DNA of 7,514 nt from Candidatus Helarchaeota archaeon (GTDB lineage Archaea; Asgardarchaeota; Lokiarchaeia; Helarchaeales; JABXJV01). This document shows, in pieces, positions 1-5,207 of the stretch (the stretch's first letter is position 1; each line of letters opens with the position of its first letter). The stretch lies in NCBI GenBank assembly GCA_013375355.1, contig JABXJV010000471.1, positions 1 to 7,514 on the forward strand, in the 5' to 3' direction. The translations under genes and the position numbers were made by a program. Under the pieces are notes generated by a model. The model worked only from the letters and a program-made list of their open reading frames with translations, was not told where the DNA came from and ran no database searches.

Positions 1-64
1 TAGAAATAAAATTTAATATAGTTTCAATTAATAGATACAATGAAAAAATCGAGGAAAATCAAAA

Positions 65-310
65 ATGGCAACTTTTAAAGAATTAAAAGAGGATTTGAAA
101 AAAAAATTAGTAGAATTGAAAGAAGATTATGATAATAAAGTAAAAAAAGCAAAGGAAGAATTTAAGACAGATTTAAAAGAGCTTCAACGAACATGTAAGC
201 ACTCAAAAGTATCAGTTTTGATAAAGGGTGGTTCTCAGAAAAAAGAAAAGGTTTGTGAAATTTGTAATGCAAAAGTAAAAAAAGCCAAACTAACAATCCA
301 TATGCCTTAA
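65..310 (+). CDS. Small coiled-coil protein with possible zinc knuckle, unknown function
   Basis: An 81-residue protein that I do not recognise. Residues 1-40 are almost entirely Lys, Glu, Leu and Asp in a helical, coiled-coil-like pattern. The C-terminal half carries C44-x-H46 and, 17 residues later, C64-E-I-C67, which could form a CxH...CxxC zinc site. The start at 65 is supported by GAGG at 51-54, ten bases upstream, and by an AT-rich TATA-like stretch near 8-20. An ATG at 41 is out of frame and soon reaches a stop. It ends 56 bases before the next gene on the same strand, which appears to have its own promoter. The high Lys content could suit nucleic-acid binding, but no known domain is evident. 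Confidence is good that it is a real gene and low on what it does. Confidence 0.7.
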   Translation: MATFKELKEDLKKKLVELKEDYDNKVKKAKEEFKTDLKELQRTCKHSKVSVLIKGGSQKKEKVCEICNAKVKKAKLTIHMP

Positions 311-320
311 TATGCCTCTT

Positions 321-363
321 CATAAATATCCAAATATTCAAAAAAACGTAGTTTAATAGTGAT
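321..363 (+). promoter_or_regulatory. Probable TATA box and ribosome binding site of the phosphatase-like gene
   Basis: CATAAATATC at 321-330 resembles an archaeal TATA box and would place transcription start near 350. GTGAT at 359-363 matches part of the archaeal GGAGGTGAT ribosome binding site, just before the ATG at 367. Spacing to the ATG is short (3 nt), and a second in-frame ATG at 376 is an alternative start. This suggests the gene is transcribed separately from the small upstream gene. Confidence 0.4.
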
Positions 364-366
364 GTT

Positions 367-879
367 ATGGAAAAAATGCTCGAAAAATTGAAAAATAAGA
401 CAGGTGATATTCATGTCCTCTTTGTTTGTTCAGGAAATATAATTAGAAGTGCATATTCCGAAATATTATTTGAAAAGATGCTAAATGATAAATATGGAAA
501 GACAAATATCGTTTCGGAATCAGGTGCATTAGTATATAAAAATGATAGCATCCATTACAAAACAAAGAGGGCACTTTTAGAAAAAGGGATTCCAAAAGAA
601 CGAATTAAAAGGCATAAACCAAGACACGTTGATTATTATCGTGAAATGTTTGATAATGCTGATATTATTTTCGTATATTCAAAAGACCATCTTGAAGATG
701 CTAAAGAATTTGCTGATAAAACATTTTTGATCTGGGAATTTGCATTTGGTGAAAAAAAATCAATTGCAGATGCATTTTTTACAGGACAATATGACGAAAG
801 TTTTGCTGAAATTGACAAATGTCTTGAGAAGATACTTGAAATTTTTGAAGAAAATAACATAATTAAAATAATTAATTAA
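367..879 (+). CDS. Low-molecular-weight protein tyrosine phosphatase-like protein
   Basis: A 170-residue protein with the LMW-PTP fold signature. The hydrophobic strand IHVLFV leads into C21-SGNII-R27-S28, an intact CX5RS phosphate-binding loop with the nucleophile Cys and the Arg. The family usually has a second Cys in this loop (CxGNICRS); here it is Ile, which removes the redox-protective Cys pair. S52-G53-A54 fits the conserved SAG-like segment after the second strand, and NADIIFVYSKDHLE (97-110) fits the family's D-x-V/I-x-x-M-x-x-xHL region. D135 in SIADAFF sits where the catalytic general-acid Asp lies (usually DP, here DA). Length is typical of the family or slightly long. Known members dephosphorylate phosphotyrosine or act as arsenate reductases; the substrate cannot be told here. 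The last few codons and the stop (868-879) lie inside a block also present at 2311-2325, so the very C-terminus may have been reshaped by that duplication. Confidence 0.85.
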   Translation: MEKMLEKLKNKTGDIHVLFVCSGNIIRSAYSEILFEKMLNDKYGKTNIVSESGALVYKNDSIHYKTKRALLEKGIPKERIKRHKPRHVDYYREMFDNADIIFVYSKDHLEDAKEFADKTFLIWEFAFGEKKSIADAFFTGQYDESFAEIDKCLEKILEIFEENNIIKIIN

Positions 880-900
880 AAATTAAATATTCAAAACTTA

Positions 901-1143
901 TTATTTGATTTTCTTTTCAATGACTTTTAAGATATCCTCTAATCTAATCTCTTTAGATTCTTTAATTTCTGGAACATGTTAATGATGTGGAAAAGTTTTT
1001 AACTGTTTATGATGGGGTGAGTTGTCCCATCTTATAATCATATTTTTATCTTGCCAATGATAAGAATAAAGATATTCTGTCTCTGACATATAAATTCTAA
1101 TGAATAATTCGCTATCATCTATAATTTTAGTCTTAATTTTTAA
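901..1143 (-). pseudogene. Broken TumE-like toxin gene (paralogue of the gene at 2343-2681)
   Basis: Read on the minus strand this encodes a near-identical copy of residues from about 33 onward of the intact toxin-like protein, including the YSYHWQ, RWDNSPHH and FPHH motifs. Three lesions are visible. The N-terminal third and start codon are deleted. A 6-bp deletion removes a Lys-Asn pair after HWQDK. An in-frame TAA (plus-strand tta at 979-981) replaces the Lys of the HHKH motif. After that stop the frame continues as HVPEIKESKEIRLEDILKVIE to the same terminal stop (901-903). The few other differences suggest recent duplication. It has no partner gene beside it, so loss of the toxin reading frame would be expected if the protein is harmful on its own. 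Confidence 0.85.
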
Positions 1144-1176
1144 GAATTCAATCTATTAATAAATTATGAATTTAGA
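1141..1176. repeat. 36-bp border repeat, copy 1
   Basis: Identical over 36 bp to 2977-3012, and its last 20 bp match 2264-2283. It lies at the right edge of the decayed toxin module, as copy 3 lies at the right edge of the intact one. It is not palindromic. Read in one plus-strand frame it would encode EFNLLINYEFR and stays open to 1242 (ending IYREFTEKNNISYY, then stop), so it may derive from the 3' end of a lost gene rather than being a recombination site. Confidence 0.85.
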
Positions 1177-1275
1177 AAATATGAATTAAAAGATAAGATA
1201 TATCGTGAATTTACTGAAAAAAATAATATTTCTTATTATTAAAATTCTGTTTCAATTCCCCCTATTTTTTTAGAT

Positions 1276-1310
1276 AAATTTATATAGTAAAAATAGCAGA
1301 ACATTTATAA
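1276..1310 (+). promoter_or_regulatory. Candidate TATA boxes for the secreted-protein gene
   Basis: ATTTATATAG at 1278-1287 is a good archaeal TATA-box candidate, with A/T-rich bases before it. A second candidate, ATTTATAA at 1303-1310, lies closer to the gene. The first would start transcription around 1310, the second around 1335, just at the ribosome binding site. I cannot tell which is used. Confidence 0.5.
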
Positions 1311-1325
1311 CGATTTAAAAATCGT
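1310..1325. promoter_or_regulatory. Inverted repeat, possible operator
   Basis: ACGATTT, two bases, then AAATCGT: perfect 7-base arms. It lies between the TATA candidates and the ribosome binding site of the gene starting at 1346, where a repressor would interfere with transcription start. The short spacer disfavours an RNA hairpin and favours a dimeric DNA-binding site. Such short AT-rich dyads also arise by chance. Confidence 0.35.
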
Positions 1326-1345
1326 AAAAAAAACGGTGGGATGAA

Positions 1346-2218
1346 ATGAAAAGGAAAAAAATATTTCTGCCTTTGATCGCCTTATTAATTGCTTCTATAC
1401 TACTATCTCTCCCCGTTCAACCTGTTCAAGCGATTGGTCCTATTTTATGGGAAGGTGCTGACGGATTTAATATTGCTGAAAATGATGCGTGGACATGGGA
1501 ATGGACTGTTAACTATTTTTTGCCCGCCTACGTTGGCGATAAATATAAGGTTACTATTATAAAAACAAATAATTCTATAGATGATGGTACGGCAGCAACT
1601 ACTCCTGGCTGGATAGCAGATATGATATGGGCTAGAACACAATATTATGGAGTAAATGGATCCTATATGGAGATTCCTGAATGGTTATATGGTGCATATA
1701 ATTCGACAACTCCATTTACTACTTATAATATATCTGGTAAGTTCTATTGTTCAGGTCAATATTATTGCTGGAACCAGGCGAGTGGTGGTCCATTTATTCC
1801 TCAAAATTTCACGGCAGCTAACCACACTATCGTAAATACTACATATTCCCGTTTATATCTCGCTGGGTCATTTAGCTTTACAACTCCTACTCCTCCAAAT
1901 ATTGGGGGAACATGGGAAATGTGGGCTGGGAATATAAACATTATGTTCAGCATCCACGAACAATGGACTTACAACAGTAAAGGAATATTAATTCTTCATC
2001 GAAATTATATGGTTTTATCACCTGGTAGTTGGACATTAGTTACGGAAGAGAGGCTTGTAGAAGAAGAAGAAGGAATTCCAATAGAGTTATTAGCGTTGGC
2101 AATGATGGCTGGTGGAGGCGGTGGAATAGGAACGACTGAAATACTTATAATAGCGGGTATCGCTGGTGCAATTGGTGTAATTATTATCATAGCAGCTGTT
2201 GCAAAGTCGAAGGAATAA
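1346..2218 (+). CDS. Secreted, membrane-anchored glycoprotein-like protein, unknown function
   Basis: A 290-residue protein with a clear export signal: basic KRKK (2-5), a hydrophobic core (about 6-22) and a likely cleavage site after VQA (29). The mature part is rich in Trp, Tyr, Gly and Thr and looks beta-rich. It carries seven N-x-S/T sequons (N75, N104, N119, N128, N154, N159, N164) and two Cys (C135, C141) that could form a disulfide. An acidic stretch (EERLVEEEEG, 235-243) and a Gly-rich linker (256-262) precede a strong transmembrane segment (about 263-286) and a short KSKE tail. The expected topology is therefore an extracellular domain with a C-terminal membrane anchor. The start is supported by GGTGGGAT at 1335-1342. 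I do not recognise the extracellular domain; the architecture is common among archaeal surface proteins. It sits between two copies of a toxin module but runs on the opposite strand with its own promoter- and terminator-like sequences. Confidence 0.8.
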   Translation: MKRKKIFLPLIALLIASILLSLPVQPVQAIGPILWEGADGFNIAENDAWTWEWTVNYFLPAYVGDKYKVTIIKTNNSIDDGTAATTPGWIADMIWARTQYYGVNGSYMEIPEWLYGAYNSTTPFTTYNISGKFYCSGQYYCWNQASGGPFIPQNFTAANHTIVNTTYSRLYLAGSFSFTTPTPPNIGGTWEMWAGNINIMFSIHEQWTYNSKGILILHRNYMVLSPGSWTLVTEERLVEEEEGIPIELLALAMMAGGGGGIGTTEILIIAGIAGAIGVIIIIAAVAKSKE

Positions 2219-2230
2219 TATCTTTCATAC

Positions 2231-2239
2231 TTTTTTTTT
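2231..2239 (+). terminator. T-run terminator of the secreted-protein gene
   Basis: Nine consecutive T on the plus strand, starting 12 bases after the stop codon at 2216-2218. Oligo-T runs of this kind terminate archaeal transcription without needing a hairpin. Confidence 0.55.
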
Positions 2240-2263
2240 ATAGATTTTATAATGAAGATAACC

Positions 2264-2283
2264 TAATAAATTATGAATTTAGA
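2264..2283. repeat. Partial copy (20 bp) of the border repeat, copy 2
   Basis: Exact match to the last 20 bases of the repeats at 1141-1176 and 2977-3012, in the same orientation. It lies just left of the block that holds the intact toxin module, so that module is flanked by direct repeats (this one and 2977-3012) about 0.7 kb apart. Confidence 0.7.
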
Positions 2284-2305
2284 AAGAAAAATATTTTCAA
2301 TTATT

Positions 2306-2326
2306 AAAAAATAATTAATTAAAAAA
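2306..2326 (-). terminator. Possible T-run terminator of the toxin module
   Basis: On the minus strand, two runs of six T (plus-strand A runs at 2321-2326 and 2306-2311) lie 17-37 bases past the stop of the toxin-like gene. This would suit archaeal oligo-T termination, but T runs are common in DNA this AT-rich. Confidence 0.35.
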
Positions 2327-2342
2327 TCAAATTCAAAACTTT

Positions 2343-2681
2343 TTACTTGATTTTCTCTTCAATAACCTTTAATATATCCTCTATTCTTATCTCATTAGAT
2401 TCTTTAATTTCTGGAACATGTTTATGATGTGGAAAAGTTTTTAACTGTTTATGATGAGGTGAGTTGTCCCATCTTATAATCATATTTTTATTTTTATCTT
2501 GCCAATGATAAGAATAAAGATATTCTGTCTCTGACATATAAATTCTAATGAATAATTCGCTATCATCTATAATTTTGGTCTTTATTTTTAAAAAATAGAA
2601 ATTCTTACCTTGTTTAAAATCAAGAACATCATAATTCTTAACGACTTTACTCTTTTTGAGTAATTTTAATGTGTTTTGCAT
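2343..2681 (-). CDS. TumE/DUF6516-family toxin-like protein
   Basis: A 112-residue protein from the ATG at 2679-2681; a TTG two codons upstream (2687) is a possible alternative. From memory it matches the TumE (DUF6516) family of small toxin-like proteins. The hallmarks are all present: a beta-rich N-terminal half (FYFLKIKTKIIDDSELFIRIY), SYHWQ at about 57-61, RWDNSPHH at about 70-77, FPHHKH at about 83-88 and a closing helix EDILKVIEEKI. The cluster of conserved His, Trp, Arg and Asp residues suggests an active or metal-binding site, perhaps of a nuclease, but the activity is not established from sequence. The gene overlaps the end of its upstream partner by 35 bases in another frame, so the two are probably translationally coupled. 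A broken paralogue lies at 901-1143. Confident on the family, less on toxicity in this organism. Confidence 0.8.
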   Translation of the reverse strand: MQNTLKLLKKSKVVKNYDVLDFKQGKNFYFLKIKTKIIDDSELFIRIYMSETEYLYSYHWQDKNKNMIIRWDNSPHHKQLKTFPHHKHVPEIKESNEIRIEDILKVIEEKIK

Positions 2682-2913
2682 TCTCAATTTCTCTTTGTTT
2701 TCTTTGCAAATCTTCTAAAGTGTCTAAATAAGCCTTCCATTCTATATAATCGTCCCACTCTCCAAAATTTTCTTTATTTTTCCCCATCTTTTTTTCAAAC
2801 TCTTTGAATGAGCAGTTATATTTATTCTCAAATATTTTTACCTTTTCTTTGATGGGTGTAGCTTGAGAGATAATTTTTAATTTCTCATACTCTTTAATTT
2901 CATCACTTGACAT
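2647..2913 (-). CDS. Antitoxin-like partner of the TumE-family protein
   Basis: An 88-residue protein from the ATG at 2911-2913. It is highly charged and helical, with PIKEKVKIFENKYNCSFKEFE (about 20-40) and WDDYIEWKAY (about 53-62). This fits the small helical protein that I recall next to DUF6516/TumE genes in archaea and cyanobacteria; the role as neutralising partner is inferred from position and pairing. No helix-turn-helix is obvious, so autoregulation is uncertain. Start choice: GGAT lies shortly before this ATG and GGTGAT, a perfect archaeal ribosome-binding core, lies 16 bases before it. A GTG at 2932-2934 would add seven hydrophobic residues (MIFLDII) and overlaps that GGTGAT, so I prefer the ATG. 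Its 3' end overlaps the toxin-like gene, giving the usual order with the antitoxin first. Confidence 0.75.
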   Translation of the reverse strand: MSSDEIKEYEKLKIISQATPIKEKVKIFENKYNCSFKEFEKKMGKNKENFGEWDDYIEWKAYLDTLEDLQRKQREIENAKHIKITQKE

Positions 2914-2959
2914 AATTATATCCAAAAAAATCACCCTAATATCTAAACATTTTTTGTTA

Positions 2960-2975
2960 TTTATTTAAATAATCT
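2960..2975 (-). promoter_or_regulatory. Candidate TATA box of the toxin module
   Basis: The minus strand reads AGATTATTTAAATAAA, a TATA-like element. It would start transcription around 2935-2940, giving a leader that contains GGTGAT and GGAT before the ATG at 2913. It lies immediately next to the border repeat at 2977-3012, so promoter and module would travel together. Confidence 0.4.
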
Positions 2976-2976
2976 A

Positions 2977-3012
2977 TAAGAATTCAATCTATTAATAAAT
3001 TATGAATTTAGA
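2977..3012. repeat. 36-bp border repeat, copy 3
   Basis: Identical to 1141-1176 over 36 bp. It separates the promoter side of the toxin module from the stop codon of the transporter gene, which begins 13 bases further on at 3025. Being the right edge of both module copies, it marks the limit of the duplicated unit. Confidence 0.85.
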
Positions 3013-3024
3013 CAGAATAAGAAT

Positions 3025-3966
3025 TTAAAAAGTGATTACTGTTTCTTCTTCTATTTTTGAATCTAAATTGATGATATAGATCGCTATTATAATTAATATT
3101 GATGATACTATTAAAAAAATGGTAGGAACTTCATTTAAAATCAAAAAGGCAAGAATGGTTGAAATAATTGGCTTTAAAAAAATCAAAGAAGCACCCTTTG
3201 AAGTATCTACTTGTTGTAATCCTTTAAAAAATAAAAAAAATGCCAAGGCTGAATTGATAATTCCCAATCCTATTACAAAAAGCCAAACTTCAAACGGATA
3301 ATTTAAAAAATTAGAAAATTCAGATGAAAAAATTAAAAGAATAAAAATTGGGATACAAGAAAGAAGTAATGAAAGAGTAGTAAATTTTATTTCAAGATTT
3401 GATGTATCTTTCTCATTTTCTTGTATTTTTCTCCCAAGAATAGTATATAACGACCAGGATATTTCTGCTCCAAGTGCCATTGCATTACCAAATAAAAATT
3501 CTGATGAAATAAAACCTGATATATCAAATTGTGTAAGAAGAATTGTTACACCAATGACACCAATTACTAGACCAATAGACTTAGTTTTTAAATTATTTTT
3601 TTCTTTTAATATAAAAAAAGCAAATATAGTGATCCATATTGGGGACGTGGAACAAAGAACAGCTCCCATATTTGCTAAAGTATTAGTTATTCCAATATAA
3701 AATAAGATACTTGAAGATGAAAGAATAATAATACATGAAATTAAAATTAATGAATTATTTTTTACCATTTTTCCCATTCCAGAAAAATCTTTCTGGATAG
3801 CTAAAATTAGTACTAAAAATGCTCCACCGCTAATTAGACGCCAAAAAATGTAAGCATAGACTCCAATATAATCTTGTACTATTTTTAGAAAGATTTCCCC
3901 AATTGACCATGTGAATACGGAAATACTAATCAGAATATAACCCGTAAATTTTGATTTTTTGCTCAT
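3025..3966 (-). CDS. EamA/DMT-superfamily transporter
   Basis: A 313-residue integral membrane protein of the drug/metabolite transporter superfamily (EamA type). About ten hydrophobic segments form two homologous halves. The first is about residues 8-145, with the typical FWRLISGGAFLVLIL stretch at 41-55 and the GAVLCSTSPIWITIFAFFIL-KE pattern at 101-122. The second is about 155-300, with ALGAEISWSLYTILGRK at 164-180 and LKPIISTILAFLILNE at 264-279. Both halves show the family's P-x-x...F-x-x-L...E end-of-repeat motif. Length is normal. Members export or import small metabolites such as amino acids; the substrate is not predictable. It starts at an ATG with AATTTAAATT some 20 bases upstream, so the transcript may be nearly leaderless. 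It is divergent from the MetE-like gene across 123 bases, and no T-run terminator is obvious before the border repeat. Confidence 0.9.
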   Translation of the reverse strand: MSKKSKFTGYILISISVFTWSIGEIFLKIVQDYIGVYAYIFWRLISGGAFLVLILAIQKDFSGMGKMVKNNSLILISCIIILSSSSILFYIGITNTLANMGAVLCSTSPIWITIFAFFILKEKNNLKTKSIGLVIGVIGVTILLTQFDISGFISSEFLFGNAMALGAEISWSLYTILGRKIQENEKDTSNLEIKFTTLSLLLSCIPIFILLIFSSEFSNFLNYPFEVWLFVIGLGIINSALAFFLFFKGLQQVDTSKGASLIFLKPIISTILAFLILNEVPTIFLIVSSILIIIAIYIINLDSKIEEETVITF

Positions 3967-4014
3967 ATTGTAGTTCTTTGTCCAATTTAAATTGTTAAAA
4001 AAGAAAAATCAAAT

Positions 4015-4028
4015 TTTAATATAAATAT
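4015..4028 (+). promoter_or_regulatory. Candidate TATA box of the MetE-like gene
   Basis: TTTAATATAAATAT in the divergent intergenic region resembles an archaeal TATA box and would give a leader of about 40 bases before the ATG at 4090. An alternative, TCTATAATTT at 4065-4074, would produce a leaderless message. No ribosome binding site lies directly before the ATG, which slightly favours the leaderless option. Confidence 0.3.
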
Positions 4029-4089
4029 TCTGCTAAAACTTGGATTTAGAAGGAAACAATAAAATCTATAATTTCTCTTTTTTTATATT

Positions 4090-5193
4090 ATGGTAGAGTT
4101 AGTTGATGCTGGAAGTATGCCTTATAAGGGGGATTTTGAGAAGTTTTTAGAGGGAAGTAAGTTTTATTTACCTTCAGCTATGTCTCAAAGCGTAGATAAA
4201 GCTAAAAATTTTGAAGAAAGAGTGATTGAGGCATTCATCGATAAATTAATCGCAGGAATAGAGATACCAAATTACCCTCAATTTCGAGATATGAATTATA
4301 TGTTCCTAGAGCCTATTGATGGAATAGAGAAGGTTAAGGGAGGATTCATGGAAATAGATAATTTATCACTATCACCAGATAAAAGTCAGATAAAAGAAGT
4401 TGCAACTATAAGAAATAATCTAGAAAGAATTTTTACAAAAATTGGTCACCCAATTAAATTAAAGATATGTATAACCGGTCCCTATACACTTTCCAACTTT
4501 TTCATCCATAAAGATAGTGAAATTTTTATTAGATTAGGTAAAATCCTTTCAGAAATTGTTGAAAATAACATCTATCATGGTAAAAAAGGATATGTAAATA
4601 TTCTAGTAGTGGACGAACCTACATTTGGCTTCATTGACGATCCACTAATTGATTATGGTTCTGATGGAAGAGAAAATTTGATAAAAGCATGGGAAACTAT
4701 ATTTCAAAAAGCACTATCCAAAGGGGTGAATACCTCAATCCATCTCCATAATACTGTGAATGAACTTTATTGGGATGTAAAATCTCTAAAAATCTTGGAA
4801 TCCCATGTTGATGATCCCCTTTATAGCTCAGAAAAAACGAAAAAAAAGCTAGAGTCGGCAGATAAATTCTTGAAAGCAAGTATAAGTCTCTCTATATTCG
4901 ATAAACTTATTAAAAATCATGTAATGACAATCTTGCCCTCAAATAGCAGTGAAATTAAAATTAATGAAAAGATTGGGCAAATATGGCATGAGATAAAAAG
5001 AAATAATCAAGATCCATTAGTTTTCTTTGAAAATCCTAGAGTAATTCAAAAAAGATTGGAAAAGATTATTAATCTTTTTGGTACTGAAAGAGTTTTATAT
5101 GCAGGTCCCGAATGTGGACTTAAAAGTTTCCCCACATATGAATCTGCAATAAAATGCCTCAAAAATACTGTAAATGCAGTTAAAAATACCTAA
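4090..5193 (+). CDS. MetE-like (cobalamin-independent methionine synthase fold) methyltransferase-family protein
   Basis: A 367-residue protein corresponding to the catalytic barrel of MetE, without the N-terminal domain of the full-length bacterial enzyme, as usual in archaea. Family signs in order: the start LVDAGSMP (the GS-x-P motif of the first strand), CITGPYTLS (127-135, the T-GP motif), LVVDEPTFG (172-180, the DEP motif), SIHLHNT (216-222) and AGPECGL (338-344). In E. coli MetE the zinc ligands are His641, Cys643, Glu665 and Cys726. Aligning by eye gives H220, T222, E237 (in LESHV) and C342, so one Cys ligand is replaced by Thr. The HLHxT form plus ESHVDDPLY looks like a conserved subfamily pattern rather than damage. 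It could transfer methyl groups to homocysteine or another thiol, but the altered site argues against assuming methionine synthase. The frame is closed by a stop at 4069-4071, which fixes the start at or after 4090. Convergent with the HdrD-like gene. Confidence 0.85.
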   Translation: MVELVDAGSMPYKGDFEKFLEGSKFYLPSAMSQSVDKAKNFEERVIEAFIDKLIAGIEIPNYPQFRDMNYMFLEPIDGIEKVKGGFMEIDNLSLSPDKSQIKEVATIRNNLERIFTKIGHPIKLKICITGPYTLSNFFIHKDSEIFIRLGKILSEIVENNIYHGKKGYVNILVVDEPTFGFIDDPLIDYGSDGRENLIKAWETIFQKALSKGVNTSIHLHNTVNELYWDVKSLKILESHVDDPLYSSEKTKKKLESADKFLKASISLSIFDKLIKNHVMTILPSNSSEIKINEKIGQIWHEIKRNNQDPLVFFENPRVIQKRLEKIINLFGTERVLYAGPECGLKSFPTYESAIKCLKNTVNAVKNT

Positions 5194-5207
5194 AAAAGTA
5201 TTGAAAA

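Larger units (their letters stand above)
868..1176. repeat. Decayed left copy of a duplicated toxin-module block
   Basis: This stretch aligns base for base with two parts of the block at 2311-3012. 868-1143 matches about 2311-2591 (very close between about 950 and 1130, with only scattered changes and one 6-bp indel). 1141-1176 matches 2977-3012 exactly. The roughly 385 bases between those parts in the intact copy, which hold the partner gene and the toxin start, are absent here. The junction carries a TAA microhomology at 1141-1143. With the remaining bases up to 1345 this accounts for the stretch between the phosphatase-like gene and the secreted-protein gene; no intact gene is visible in it. 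Confidence 0.85.

Noticed and set aside
636..860. Minus-strand frame opposite the phosphatase-like gene
   Set aside because: Fully inside a well-supported gene on the other strand; Ser-rich low-complexity translation with no motif.
880..1345. RNA gene or riboswitch before the secreted-protein gene
   Set aside because: The stretch is explained by the decayed module copy and an AT-rich promoter region; no tRNA-like or stable structured element was seen.
2005..2190. Minus-strand frame with a proline run
   Set aside because: Antisense shadow of the Gly-rich linker and membrane anchor of the secreted protein; no ribosome binding site.
1141..3012. 36-bp repeats of typical CRISPR repeat length
   Set aside because: Only two full copies and one part copy, spaced about 1.1 and 0.7 kb apart with genes between; no regular spacers and no cas genes.
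868..3012. Insertion sequence or transposon explaining the duplication
   Set aside because: No transposase, integrase or terminal inverted repeats are visible; only direct repeats and module copies.
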